NCBI RefSeq assembly: GCF_902779965.1
Contig: NZ_CACZDK010000001.1
Location: 1-64,000, forward strand
Length of the DNA: 64,000 bases
Source of the DNA: Fibrobacter succinogenes
GTDB lineage: Bacteria; Fibrobacterota; Fibrobacteria; Fibrobacterales; Fibrobacteraceae
Reading direction: 5' to 3'
Shown: in pieces, positions 1 to 9,500 of the stretch
Layout: each line of letters opens with the position of its first letter
Numbering within the stretch: position 1 is the first letter of the stretch
Notes under the pieces: generated by a model
What the model was told of the DNA's origin: nothing
The model's database searches: none
What the model saw: the letters and a program-made list of their open reading frames with translations, nothing else
Made by a program: the position numbers and the translations under genes

Positions 1-74
1 CGGACAGCTTCTTTCATGACTTCGGGGCCGATACCGTCGCCCGGAAGCACTGCAATCTTGTAATTCTTGCTCAT
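1..74 (-). CDS. leuB: 3-isopropylmalate dehydrogenase, N-terminal fragment
   Basis: Only the first 24 codons lie in the window, reading off the left edge. The peptide begins [20 protein letters not shown], the N-terminus typical of 3-isopropylmalate dehydrogenase, which oxidises and decarboxylates 3-isopropylmalate in leucine synthesis. The PGDGIGPE motif is shared with isocitrate and tartrate dehydrogenases. The MSKNY start favours LeuB, but the fragment is too short to exclude those relatives. An AAGGA Shine-Dalgarno sequence precedes the ATG. Confidence 0.7.
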   Translation of the reverse strand, partial: MSKNYKIAVLPGDGIGPEVMKEAV

Positions 75-105
75 TGTTAATCCTTGGTTTATAATTTGAA
101 CGGCT

Positions 106-113
106 CAAAAATA
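106..113 (-). promoter_or_regulatory. TAnnTTTG promoter box for leuB
   Basis: On the minus strand this reads TATTTTTG, matching the Bacteroidetes-type -7 consensus TAnnTTTG. It sits about 30 nt before the leuB ATG, leaving room for a short leader with its Shine-Dalgarno site. No clear -33 element was seen. The assignment is inferred from the recurrence of this octamer across the window. Confidence 0.4.
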
Positions 114-192
114 GCTTTTTTAGCTAGAGTGAAAGGTTTCTTCGGGGGAAAGATTCTATTTTAAATGAGTGTTTTGGAAGAATGGAGACCTT

Positions 193-2304
193 ATGCACAT
201 GTTGTTCCGTTTTTCGATGCTGCTTTTGCTTGCATTTGTCTTAGCCGGCGCGGCACCGCAGTACCCGTTCCCGCAAAACAAGCAGTACGCCTATGGGCAA
301 ATTTTCAACCCCGACCTGAAAAAAACGGAAACTGCCATTCAACAAAAGTTTGCAGACTGGCGCAAAAAATGGGTGACCGAGAACGTCGAGATAGACGGTG
401 TCAAAACCGCATACATCAAAATGTCGGATTCTAAGATACTCCGCATTTCATCTAGGGATATCGCTTTTGGTATGTTGCTCTCCGTGTATATGGCCGATGC
501 GTCCAACGACGCCCAAGCGCTATTCAACCAATTCATGAACTTCTACCGTTGCTTCGCTCTCGAGAACAAAGAACCGAAAACCTGCAAAAGTCAAAACTTC
601 AAAATTATGGCAGGCGAGGTTTCCGAAAATGATTCCAGTTTAGTTCGTTTTATGGGCGTGTCCAACCCCATTGCCGACATGGATGCCGCTCTTGCACTTC
701 TCTTGGCCGACAAGCAGTGGGGTTCCGAAGGTGCAGAAAAATACGCGACCTATGCAGAAACGCTATTGCAGGACATCTACAACAATGATGTAGATGCCAG
801 CGAAAAGACACATATCAAGGCTTATTCGGACAATGATCCCGCATTTAGCCCTAGTTATTCCGCCTTTGCCAACTTTAAAATTTTTGCTGAATCTAGAGCG
901 GCACTCAAGGATGCATGGAATACATTGGCAAATAATACCGCTGCAGAACTTTTCGCATGCCAAGATTCCTCGACGGGACTCGTTCCGCTCTGGTGTGATT
1001 ATAGCACGCATAAACCGGTGAAGGTTATGGATGATTATTCTTATGAAGAAGGCCCTGGTTTCATTTACGATGCTTTGTTGGTCCCATGGAGAATGGCTAC
1101 GGCGTATTATTGGTACGGCGACGAAAACGCCAAGAAAGTTAACGATAAACTTACCAAGTGGTTGTCATCTGCATCGTATGGACATGCTAGCTATATCAAA
1201 ACCTATTATAAATTGGATGGTTCAAACTCGATTTACGGCAAGAAGGACGTCGCAGAAGCTAGCGGCGTTGGCCTAGCGTTTAGTTCTACGGACAAGTACG
1301 ATCCCTATCTAGAAACGGTCTACGAATCACTGATGAACCTGAATACCAAAACGGCAAGAACGGAGACGGAACGTATTTTGGAACTGTTGCTCTTGACCGG
1401 AAACATGCCGGACTTGACACATATGGAAAATACGAAAAACATCGTAACCGCATCGGTTATGCGACAGCCTCAGATGCCTAAGGGTACGCAGGATTCTACG
1501 CTCAAGGTTTCCGGTTTCGGGAACTGGGTTACCAAATCGAACGGCTTTAACAAAATCACCATCTTCCCCGATTCCACCAAGAAACCGCTCTTTGCCGATA
1601 ACGGAAAGGCTTTTGTCAAAGCCGAAATGCGTGCGGAGTCTAGCGTAGGCAAGGATTGCTCAGGAGCAGATTGTTACGTCTTTAGCGGACTCGCTCTTTA
1701 TCTGGACGACAAGTACCAAGACCTGAGCGATGTAGATACCATCCGCATGACACTCAAGACGCAAGGCGTAATCGAAGTTTCTGCACTTTGCTACGGCAAA
1801 AACGAAGATGGGCTCGGGATTCCCTGTTGGAAAGGGGGCCCCATTAACCCCAGCGAAAATTTTACAACCTTAAGCTTCTGGATCGACAACCATGAAATAG
1901 AAAAAGAAACCATGGGCAAAGTCAAGGGCTTTGCTTTCGAACCCATGATGACTCCGGGTGGATACGCCTCTATCGAAATCCAGGATATCAAGTTCTTGAA
2001 TAAAGATGGCAAGCTCGCCAAGGTTTACGATGAACTTAAAATCGATACCACGGCGTCGGAAATCAAGACCGTCACCGTGAAGCCAGTCCCTTCAAATAGC
2101 TTGAAGGCAAAGGTCCATGTTGCAGGGCATTTCGTGAGCGTCTCGAACGTGCCCAACGCTTCCAGAGTGCAGTTGTTCGACCTGCAGGGGAAGGTTGTTC
2201 TCGAAAGGGTCGTGAACGCAAACGAGGCTATCGAGATACCCCGCGCCGGTTCTTACCTGCTGCGGGTTGACGGCCGTTTTTATCCGGTAAGGATTAACCG
2301 TTAG
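193..2304 (+). CDS. Secreted GH8-family-like protein with CBM11-like and C-terminal sorting domains
   Basis: A 703-residue protein. The start at 193 gives an N-terminal signal peptide (MHMLFRFSMLLLLAFVLAGA) behind a GGAGA site; an upstream GTG in frame would put charged residues before it. Residues of about 80-430 resemble glycoside hydrolase family 8: ADMDAALALLLADKQWGS, GLVPLWCDYST and a YDALLVPWR segment with the candidate catalytic base Asp293. The family's SEGMGYGML signature reads SRDIAFGML, so the usual general-acid Glu is Arg88. A beta-sandwich of about 150 residues resembling CBM11-type modules follows. The last 70 residues (QLFDLQGKVVLERV, then GSYLLRVDG) form a type-IX-like sorting domain. 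It may bind or cut beta-1,4-glucan; the missing Glu makes hydrolysis doubtful. Confidence 0.7.
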   Translation: MHMLFRFSMLLLLAFVLAGAAPQYPFPQNKQYAYGQIFNPDLKKTETAIQQKFADWRKKWVTENVEIDGVKTAYIKMSDSKILRISSRDIAFGMLLSVYMADASNDAQALFNQFMNFYRCFALENKEPKTCKSQNFKIMAGEVSENDSSLVRFMGVSNPIADMDAALALLLADKQWGSEGAEKYATYAETLLQDIYNNDVDASEKTHIKAYSDNDPAFSPSYSAFANFKIFAESRAALKDAWNTLANNTAAELFACQDSSTGLVPLWCDYSTHKPVKVMDDYSYEEGPGFIYDALLVPWRMATAYYWYGDENAKKVNDKLTKWLSSASYGHASYIKTYYKLDGSNSIYGKKDVAEASGVGLAFSSTDKYDPYLETVYESLMNLNTKTARTETERILELLLLTGNMPDLTHMENTKNIVTASVMRQPQMPKGTQDSTLKVSGFGNWVTKSNGFNKITIFPDSTKKPLFADNGKAFVKAEMRAESSVGKDCSGADCYVFSGLALYLDDKYQDLSDVDTIRMTLKTQGVIEVSALCYGKNEDGLGIPCWKGGPINPSENFTTLSFWIDNHEIEKETMGKVKGFAFEPMMTPGGYASIEIQDIKFLNKDGKLAKVYDELKIDTTASEIKTVTVKPVPSNSLKAKVHVAGHFVSVSNVPNASRVQLFDLQGKVVLERVVNANEAIEIPRAGSYLLRVDGRFYPVRINR

Positions 2305-2340
2305 CGCCGCGGCCCGAGTGTGCGGGCCCAATCTCCCTAT

Positions 2341-2490
2341 TTATTTAGCCTGTGCAATCCGCACTTGCTTTACGGTGCCGTTCCTAGCGGAGCATGTAGA
2401 TGCCCTGGACTTTGATATCACTTATCATGCTTATCCTAAACGCGGATATGTGCAACGGAAGTCCAGTCTTGTCGTAAGTGTCCCGAAATC
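2341..2490 (-). pseudogene. Decayed sorting-domain relic
   Basis: The minus strand encodes YDKTGLPLHISAFRI, then GIYMLR, a stop and a one-base frame shift, then NGTVKQVRIAQAK and a stop at 2341. This is the layout of the C-terminal sorting domain carried by secreted proteins of this genome (compare GIYMVRVNGK at the end of the 62621-63634 protein). Upstream the frame is lost. It looks like the tail of a deleted secreted-protein gene. The similarity is short, so chance cannot be fully excluded. Confidence 0.5.
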
Positions 2491-2532
2491 GGAGAGAATT
2501 TCGCCTTCTATTTCAAAAAAGAATGTTTAATA

Positions 2533-2560
2533 TTGACAAAAAACAATAATGATGTATCAT
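2533..2560 (+). promoter_or_regulatory. Candidate sigma-70-like promoter for the CE4 gene
   Basis: TTGACA at 2533-2538 and TATCAT at 2555-2560 are separated by 16 nt. They lie about 90 nt before the likely start of the polysaccharide deacetylase gene. The -35 hexamer is a perfect match and the -10 matches 5 of 6. Confidence 0.4.
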
Positions 2561-2648
2561 CTTGATGTAAAATTAGGCAATTGGGATACATTTAATTCAA
2601 AAAATGATAGACTTAACTATTTTTTATTGCAGTTGTTGGATTAGGATC

Positions 2649-3950
2649 ATGAAGATATTTTTTATGAAAAGAAACATGCATGCTATGGTTGTGGCATGCG
2701 GTATCACCCTTGGTTTGGCTGGGTTTTGTATGGCAGAAACTCCTCTTAAAACAATTCCCTGGAATGGTCATGTTGGGGCTGTAAGTTTTACCTTTGACGA
2801 CGCTTACGCAAACCAGGTGCAGAACCTTAAACCGATATTGGAGGCGTTGCCGGATGTCCACGTGACATTTTTCCTCACGAGTATGGGGAATGGCTTGAAA
2901 CAAAACGCTGCTGGGTTTGCCGCACTTGCAAAAGCCGGAAACGAAATGGGGAACCATACGCAGTCGCATCCGCACTTGACCGGAGTTGGTGATAGTCAAT
3001 TGGAACAGGAAATTGTCAAGTTCGCAGACGAAATTGAAAGCGTTCTTTCGGAGCAGGGCGCAGATGTGAAGGTGGTTTCGCTGGCGACACCGTTTTGCGA
3101 GAACAACGACAAAATTAAAAGCGTGATTGCCACAAGACATTTCATCAATCGCGATTGCGGATGGCATGGACGCAACGATTGGGATACGGAACCGGACTGG
3201 ATGAGCCTTCAGGCAAAAATCTGGACGCGCTCGGGGGCGACTGTTTCCGAAATGCTTTCGTCGTTGGACACGGCTGCGTTTATCGGCAATTTTGGGGGTG
3301 CGCAGCCTTGGGAAGTCCAAGTGAAGGGCGGTTCATGGCTTGTCGTGCTGAATCATGGTGTTACGGATGATGCGGGGGATGACTACGCCATCAATCCGTC
3401 GGACATCAAGAAAATTTTTGAACATGCTATTGAAAATAAATTATGGATTGCACCGTTCGGGACCGTTGGGGCTTATCACCGGGCTCATTTTGTGATCGAT
3501 GCTGCAACTTCGATTGCAACGGAAGACGGCTTTACTGTGAATTGGAAAATTCCGAACGAACATATGCCGAAAAGTGTCCCGTTGCGTGTGAAAATTGATA
3601 CGAAGAGCGTTGGTGAGAATGCCGTTGTGGTGCAAGCTGGTAAAAAGTTGATTCCTGAAAGCGATGGTTCCTATATCATCGAGTTCATGGCGAAAGAGCT
3701 CAAGGTGAGTAAATCTAATACGATTGACATTCCTCGCGATTCTTCAGCCGTGGGCGATTCGACGAATTCTCTTCCGAAATCAACCTCTGCAAATCGCGCT
3801 TACTCGAAATATACCGTATTCGACATGAACGGAAATTTCCTCGGCGAGACGACAGGTTGGAACATCCCTGCTAGTATTCCAAAGGGCGCCTACATTGTCC
3901 GTGCTGAAGCCGCGGGGCATAAAGCGGTAACGAAAAAACTGGTAAAGTAG
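2649..3950 (+). CDS. Secreted polysaccharide deacetylase (CE4/NodB-like) with sorting domain
   Basis: A 433-residue protein of the NodB-homology deacetylase family, which removes acetyl groups from xylan, chitin or peptidoglycan sugars using a divalent metal. The FTFDDAY motif carries the Asp pair (Asp50, Asp51). The metal-binding H-x3-H occurs as His103 and His107 in NHTQSHPHL. A signal peptide (VVACGITLGLAGFCMA) follows the start; translation could begin at 2649 or at the ATG at 2664. The C-terminal 55 residues (YTVFDMNGNFLGET, then GAYIVRAEA) resemble the type-IX-like sorting domain. Together with the GH8 neighbour this suggests a role in plant cell-wall deconstruction, with acetyl-xylan the likely substrate (inference). 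Confidence 0.75.
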   Translation: MKIFFMKRNMHAMVVACGITLGLAGFCMAETPLKTIPWNGHVGAVSFTFDDAYANQVQNLKPILEALPDVHVTFFLTSMGNGLKQNAAGFAALAKAGNEMGNHTQSHPHLTGVGDSQLEQEIVKFADEIESVLSEQGADVKVVSLATPFCENNDKIKSVIATRHFINRDCGWHGRNDWDTEPDWMSLQAKIWTRSGATVSEMLSSLDTAAFIGNFGGAQPWEVQVKGGSWLVVLNHGVTDDAGDDYAINPSDIKKIFEHAIENKLWIAPFGTVGAYHRAHFVIDAATSIATEDGFTVNWKIPNEHMPKSVPLRVKIDTKSVGENAVVVQAGKKLIPESDGSYIIEFMAKELKVSKSNTIDIPRDSSAVGDSTNSLPKSTSANRAYSKYTVFDMNGNFLGETTGWNIPASIPKGAYIVRAEAAGHKAVTKKLVK

Positions 3951-3955
3951 TTTTG

Positions 3956-4993
3956 CTATAGCTCCAATTCCGTTTGCTCGTTCAGTAGCGCTTTGGGGAT
4001 AGGCTTGTGAAGCATCCTGTAGGCGTTATGCGTTGCTACGCGGCCACGTGGGGTGCGAGAAATCAAACCTTTTTGGATGAGGTACGGTTCATAGACTTCT
4101 TCGAGCGTATCCGGTTCTTCGCCCATGGCTGCACTGATGGTGCCGAGCCCCACAGGGCCACCGCCAAACTTGTCAATCATCATGGCTAAAATCTTGCGGT
4201 CGGTGGGGTCGAGGCCTTCGCTATCGATGCCGAGCATTTCGAGCGTTTTGATGGCGGCGCGTTCGTCGATGATTCCTGTGCCGCGTACTTGCGCCACGTC
4301 TCTGCAACGTCTGAGAACTCGGTTTGCTACACGAGGTGTTCCGCGGCAGCGCCCACCGAGAATCTTGGCTGCATCTTCTGAAAGCTCAACGCCTAAAATT
4401 CGTGCGCTTCGCATGAGAATCTTGACGATATCTTTTTCGTTATAAAGTTCTAAGCGGTATTGCAAGCCAAAGCGATCGCGGAGCGGTCCGGTTAAAAGCC
4501 CGCTGCGTGTTGTGGCGCCAACGAGTGTGAAATGCTTGAGCGGAAGGTTTACGCTTCGTGCTGCCGGGCCTGAATCGAGCATGATATCAAGCCTAAAATC
4601 TTCCATAGCAGGGTAGAGGTATTCTTCGACAACGCGGTTTAAACGGTGGATTTCGTCAATGAATAAAATATCGTTTTCTTGTAAACTTGTAAGGAGCCCC
4701 GCAAGATCGCTCGCCTTTTCGAGCACGGGACCGCTTGTGATGTGGATGTTCACGCCCATCTCTTTTGCAATAATGCCCGAAAGCGTTGTTTTCCCGAGTC
4801 CCGGAGGGCCTGCGAATAAGCAATGATCAAGTGCGTCGCCGCGTTGTCTAGCTGCTTCAATGGCGATAGATAGGCTTTCTTTGATGTCGTCTTGGCCTGT
4901 AAATTCGCTCAAGCTAGGCGGTCGTAAGTTGCGGTCGGAATCGCCTTCGTCAAAAGAACATTTTTGCGGAGAAATTATACGTTGATCATCCAT
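3956..4993 (-). CDS. ruvB: Holliday junction branch migration helicase RuvB
   Basis: A 345-residue AAA+ ATPase of normal length. Walker A is GPPGLGKTT, Walker B is LFIDEIHR, and the sensor segment GATTRSG and arginine-finger region GPLRDRFG are present, followed by the winged-helix domain. It drives branch migration of Holliday junctions with RuvA, whose gene lies about 50 bp upstream on the same strand. The short spacer between the two contains a TAGT-rich low-complexity stretch. ruvC is not in the window. Confidence 0.97.
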   Translation of the reverse strand: MDDQRIISPQKCSFDEGDSDRNLRPPSLSEFTGQDDIKESLSIAIEAARQRGDALDHCLFAGPPGLGKTTLSGIIAKEMGVNIHITSGPVLEKASDLAGLLTSLQENDILFIDEIHRLNRVVEEYLYPAMEDFRLDIMLDSGPAARSVNLPLKHFTLVGATTRSGLLTGPLRDRFGLQYRLELYNEKDIVKILMRSARILGVELSEDAAKILGGRCRGTPRVANRVLRRCRDVAQVRGTGIIDERAAIKTLEMLGIDSEGLDPTDRKILAMMIDKFGGGPVGLGTISAAMGEEPDTLEEVYEPYLIQKGLISRTPRGRVATHNAYRMLHKPIPKALLNEQTELEL

Positions 4994-5040
4994 GGGGGAG
5001 TAGTTAGTGAGTAGTGGTTAATGATTCGTCTAGTTGCTAA

Positions 5041-5649
5041 TTACAAATACTTGAGAGCTTCTGGGATAAGTGCTGCGGCATCTGCCGCATCTCCAAGAAC
5101 CTCTACTGCCTTGACAACCGCCTTTTCCGCCATCGGGTCCTTCACGCCAAGCGTATGCAGAGCCAAAACAGCTTCCATCTTTGCTCCGGTGAGTGCGCCC
5201 ATGCTGGTGATGCCTGACCCTTCGACGTTTCCGAGAGCCTGTAACATGGTTCCTGCTTTTTCTTTGAGCGTGAGCGTCATCTGTTCGCAAGTCTTTTTGC
5301 CTAGTCCCTTGATTTTGCCTAGCGCCGCCTTGTTGTCACTAGCAATCATGTTCAGTAGATCAGCTGGAGTGCTTCCGCTCAAAATTCGTTGTGCTAATTT
5401 TGGGCCCACGCCATTGACGTCGAGCAGCATGATGAACGTATCTTTTTCAGTCTTGTCGGCAAAACCGAAAAGCGTCATGGAATCTTCGCGCACTACAAGG
5501 TTCGTGTGCAAAATGACCTCAGTGCCCTCTTCGGGCAGCTTGCCTGCGGTGTACGCTGAAATGTTGATTCCGTAACCGACTCCTGCACATTCTACAACGA
5601 TAAACGTGGGGGATTTCTGTACCAGAATGCCACGGATCCGCTCTATCAT
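5041..5649 (-). CDS. ruvA: Holliday junction DNA-binding protein RuvA
   Basis: A 202-residue protein starting MIERIRGILVQK; the ATG at 5649 is preceded by GGAG with 5-nt spacing. An in-frame upstream ATG would add 12 atypical residues. The N-terminal OB fold (VGYGINIS), the helix-hairpin-helix segment (VNGVGPKLAQRILSG, then IKGLGKKTCEQM) and the C-terminal domain that contacts RuvB are all recognisable. It forms the tetramer that binds four-way junctions and recruits RuvB, encoded directly downstream. Confidence 0.95.
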   Translation of the reverse strand: MIERIRGILVQKSPTFIVVECAGVGYGINISAYTAGKLPEEGTEVILHTNLVVREDSMTLFGFADKTEKDTFIMLLDVNGVGPKLAQRILSGSTPADLLNMIASDNKAALGKIKGLGKKTCEQMTLTLKEKAGTMLQALGNVEGSGITSMGALTGAKMEAVLALHTLGVKDPMAEKAVVKAVEVLGDAADAAALIPEALKYL

Positions 5650-5682
5650 AATTTCTCCAAATTGCTCTTTTGTGCTACTGCT

Positions 5683-5690
5683 CAAATATA
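5683..5690 (-). promoter_or_regulatory. TAnnTTTG promoter box for ruvAB
   Basis: TATATTTG on the minus strand, 33 nt before the ruvA ATG, with GGAG between. It fits the octamer seen at several other genes here and predicts a leader of about 30 nt. Confidence 0.5.
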
Positions 5691-5691
5691 C

Positions 5692-6009
5692 ACTCTTTAA
5701 ATAGCTCTGTCAAGTCAAATTGTATTTTTTCTCGAAAATTACGGTTCCGCTGCATTCTAACTGCGTTCTCGCTGCAAAAATAGCCTCGGCTCTGTCAAGT
5801 TTGGTCGTATGTTTGCGAACCTGCTACGGTTATGCTGCGGCGGTCAAATTGCCCTTTTTAGCCAAATTTCTGCAATTCTGCAGTAAAAAATAATTTCCGA
5901 TGGGCTTACAAAATGGCTTTTTTGGCTATGGCGCCGAGACCGTATAAAATGGCCCGACAGAGCCCTTTAAATAGTTCTGTCAAGCGAATTTGTTTTTTAC
6001 GAAAAATGC
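5692..6009. repeat. Spacer with a diverged direct repeat
   Basis: No gene is visible between 5700 and 6560 apart from weak candidates. Two copies of a sequence built on TTTAAATAGYTCTGTCAAG occur at 5692-5738 and 5963-6009, each followed by an AATTTG and T-rich stretch and a CGAAAA block. A partial third copy (GGCTCTGTCAAGTTTGG) lies near 5790. The function is unknown; they may be relics of an insertion or part of an untranslated RNA. Confidence 0.45.
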
Positions 6010-6343
6010 GTTTCCTTTTTATTTTTATTATTGCTTTGAGCAGACTTCGTTGTTTTATAGTGGACTGAATTTTTTTCACAAATAGATTTTTTTGTGAAAT
6101 TTCGCAAAAGTTTTTAATTGCTATATGTGAGTATTTGCAAACGATTTTTTGAAAATTTGATAGTGTGATTTTTGTGATACTGTTTTTTCGGGATGATGTA
6201 TTATATTTCGAAAAGTCCTGAATTTATATTGGGTGTGGTAAGCAAAAGTGGAATTGTTAGGGTGAAAATATGCTGATTATACGAATAAAGTTGTTTATGC
6301 AGCGTATTTCACGCCTGTATCGGAAATTATTTTTCTAAACAAA

Positions 6344-6379
6344 AATGTGCAAGTAAAAATACTTGCACATTCAATTTTT
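6344..6379. terminator. Bidirectional intrinsic terminator
   Basis: AATGTGCAAGTA, AAAA loop, TACTTGCACATT: a perfect 12-bp stem (6344-6355 with 6360-6371). A T run follows on the plus strand, and on the minus strand the stem runs into TTTTTG. It can end the GH116 transcript coming from the right, about 190 nt past its stop codon, as well as any plus-strand RNA from the spacer. Confidence 0.75.
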
Positions 6380-6450
6380 TTGTGAGCTTGCTGCTCAAAC
6401 TCTGCGTTAGCAATTACTTATAAAATAAAGCGAACCCGCCAAAACGGAGC

Positions 6451-6572
6451 TTATAAGTAGTAGAACTTTTATGGCGAAAGAGAATAAGTCGCAAAGCGAA
6501 CAATTCCGCACCGAAGGGAGGACCTGTGAGCGTGCGAGCTTATTCTCTGAAGCCTAGCAGTACTACTTATAA
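6451..6572. repeat. Long two-tier inverted repeat overlapping the GH116 3' end
   Basis: Outer arms TTATAAGTAGTA (6451-6462) and TACTACTTATAA (6561-6572) are perfect 12-bp complements. Inner arms AGAGAATAAG (6479-6488) and CTTATTCTCT (6539-6548) are perfect 10-bp complements. The central 50 nt include GAAGGGAGG, reminiscent of the dispersed elements of this genome. The right outer arm contains the TAG stop and last codons of the GH116 gene, so the mRNA end can fold into a long hairpin. Confidence 0.6.
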
Positions 6573-9500
6573 AGCAGTGCGAAAACCATGCCCGGGCGGA
6601 AGTACTTACCTGCGGTGTACTTCAAAGCCGTGCTGTGGAGCAGCGTGAAGAGCTCGTTCACATCGACCTTGTTGCTCTTGGCAATGGCGCCGAATGCCTT
6701 AGTGAAGGCGGCGAGATTGCGCGGGAGCTTCGGGCTGATGCGGGAGTCGGCGAGGAGTGCGCCCTTCTTCAGAAGTTCCTTGTGCATCTTGTCTGCGGCA
6801 GTTGCGCTGAGGCCGAACTTTGCAACGAGAGCTTCCGGGTGGAGGCGGCAAGAACCGTTGAATCCTTCCGGAGCAGCAAACGGCACGCGTGCTTCGTCAT
6901 AGAGGTTTCCGATCATGGAGTTGGCGAGCACGGAGGCTTCCTTTTCCAAACCGTGGAACATCATGGCGGTCATGATGCTGTACTGAATGCCGATCCAAAC
7001 GTCGTGAGCCTGGAAGTTGAATTCATCCAGCGGAGATCCGTCTTTATGGACAAGGTTTGCGGCACCGATGAGCGGGCTGTTGGCCTTATAGTTCGTATTG
7101 AAAATTCTGAGCAAGTTAGACTTTGCCTTTGCGCTGTCGGTAATCGGTTCGAGGTCGAGCAAGCGGAGGTAAGTGTCGGCAAGCATCGTATCGGCGAACA
7201 CGTCGTCGCAGTCGTTGGCGATCTTTGCTTCCCAGCTCTTGGTGAAGGCTTCTTTGCACTGAGCTGTAATCCAAGCCTTCTTGAGGCCGCGGAGCTCGTT
7301 CTTGGAGAGGTCTTCGCCGTCCGGGATTTCGCCTGCGCAGAGCCATTCATTGATGGCCTTCACGCCAGCGTTCGGATCTTCCGGGAGTTCGAGCGATACC
7401 TTCACGGCTTCGCGGAGTTCAGCGTACTTTTCGACGTTCAAGTCTTTCATTTCCATCGGAGTGATGAAGAAGCGGAAGTAGCCTTCGTTTTCGTCCCAGA
7501 GCGATTCGGTGAATTCCTTGTTGGCGGCTTCGGACTTGGCGTTCCACTTGGTGGCCTGATCGTTATCGCCGAGGAGTTCTGCAATTTTTGCGGCTGCGCG
7601 GAGGCCTGCAATCCAGAGGGAACCGCAGTAAACGGAAATACCGTAGCTGCAGAGGTTGTCGAACGTGTCGTCCGTACCGTGGGTGAGCGGGAAGTTTTCG
7701 CCTGGGTTCACCATCTTTTCGAGGTATTCCATGGCAGCGTAAACAGCTTCCTTGCAGTCGGCGAGGCACTGCATGTCCTTCGTCTTGTGGTAGTGACGGT
7801 AGACCATGAGCACGTATTTCGGAGCGAGGTCCTTCCATTCCTTCACGTTGTGCCAGTCGTAGGCATCCGGTTCTGCGTCGAAGGGGCTACCGAGGTCGTG
7901 GATCACGGCGCCACGTACTGCGCGCGGGCCTTCGAGCTTCGGATCCGGGAGATCGGCGTAGGGGAGGTTCACAAATTCATGGTGGCGGCGACGGTTGTCG
8001 TTCACGGCGAGAATGGCATCGCCAAAGCTCTTCATCACGACGCCATCGAGACGCGGCATGAGGGCGAGCAAGCTAAAGCTGCCGTAGAAGTAAACGTCGA
8101 GAGAGTTGAAGAACGGATAGTCAGCGCATTCGCGAACCAAGAAGCGGTCTTCCTTGTCCCACACGGTGGCTTCGGCGAGGAAGCTGAGCGTGTTGATGGC
8201 GAGGCTCTTGAATTCAGTCTGCTTGGCGGCGGTCTTGTAGAGCTTTGCAACCGGCTTCTTCGGAACAAGGTTTTCAAATGCCTTGAGGCGATCGTCAAAA
8301 GTCTTGTCGGCGGCGAGAGCTTCCGTGAGGAGGGCGACCACGCGGCCATATGCTTCCGGGTAGAATGCTGTATATTTCTTGGCGGAGGTGAGCTTGTTCA
8401 GCTTGATTTCCGGGAAGTCGAGCACCATGTTGAACTGGAAACTGACCTTCTGCTTCGGCTTGAGCACGGCGGTAACGGCGATGGCGCCTGCAATTGTTTC
8501 ACGTCCGCTATAGACATTCTTGACCCAGGAATTGGCAACGCGACCGCTTTGGAGAGCTGCCTTCAAGACGGACTTTGCATCGTCCTGGTAGAACATCGGC
8601 TTCACGGAAACGTTGAGGTTGTCCTTCTTGTTCCAAGCCACGCTCACGCCCATGCAACCGTTGAAGTCACTTTCGGCGAGAGCCTTTTCGTTATAAAATT
8701 CGATACCGCGAACGGAGCGGCCATCTTCGAGTTCCTTGTCGAACTGCACACCCTTCGGGAAACGTGCGGCCGGAACGAGAACAAAGCTAGAGTCCTGAAC
8801 GCCCTGGCGGTCCTTCTTGGCCATGTAGCCCGTGATGCTGTCCTGAATCTGGACAATCGTCACTTCGCGGGTTTCCTTGGTGTTGTTTTCAAGTGTGAAG
8901 ACGGTAGCGTTCACTGGGAGGCTGGAGAGACGTTCGTCGCCCGGAGTCACGTAGCTGGACTGCGTTTTGGTGATGGCGACACCCTTGCCTTCGTAAACGG
9001 TTTCGCTAACCGGATAGAGGGCGGTGTACTTCATCTTGGCGGCGTCATAGCCCGGCTGGCCGAGGAATTCGCTGTCGTTTGTCCAAGCGGCGGTGAGAGC
9101 GCCTTCGCGGGCAGCCTTTTCGCCAACCATGCCGTCGAAGAAATCGATGAGCACGGCGCGGTTGAGGGCGGCAACGTCCTTGCCTGCGGCAATCAAAGCC
9201 TGGGTGCGGTCGCTGAACTGGATGTGCCAGCGTTCAAAAGCGGCCTTGTTCGTTTCGAAGAAAGTCTTGTCGGCGAGAACCTTGTTGAGCTTGGCTTCGG
9301 CCTTCTTCTGGTCCTTCATGTCGGCATCGCCGAACACGCGTGTGCCATTAGCGTCGAGGAGCGGGAAGTTGTTGTTGTAGATGCCGAATGCGGCGAAGTT
9401 GCCAATCACGAGCGCAGCCTTTGCGCTGAGCACAGCTTCCTTGAAGAAGAAGTTGTTGAAGCGGAGGTCAGATGCCTTTTCGGTGCGAACCTGGACGCCC

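Noticed and set aside
2318-2530. 70-codon plus-strand frame between the GH8 and CE4 genes
   Set aside because: It lacks any family pattern and overlaps the minus-strand sorting-domain relic, which explains the sequence better.
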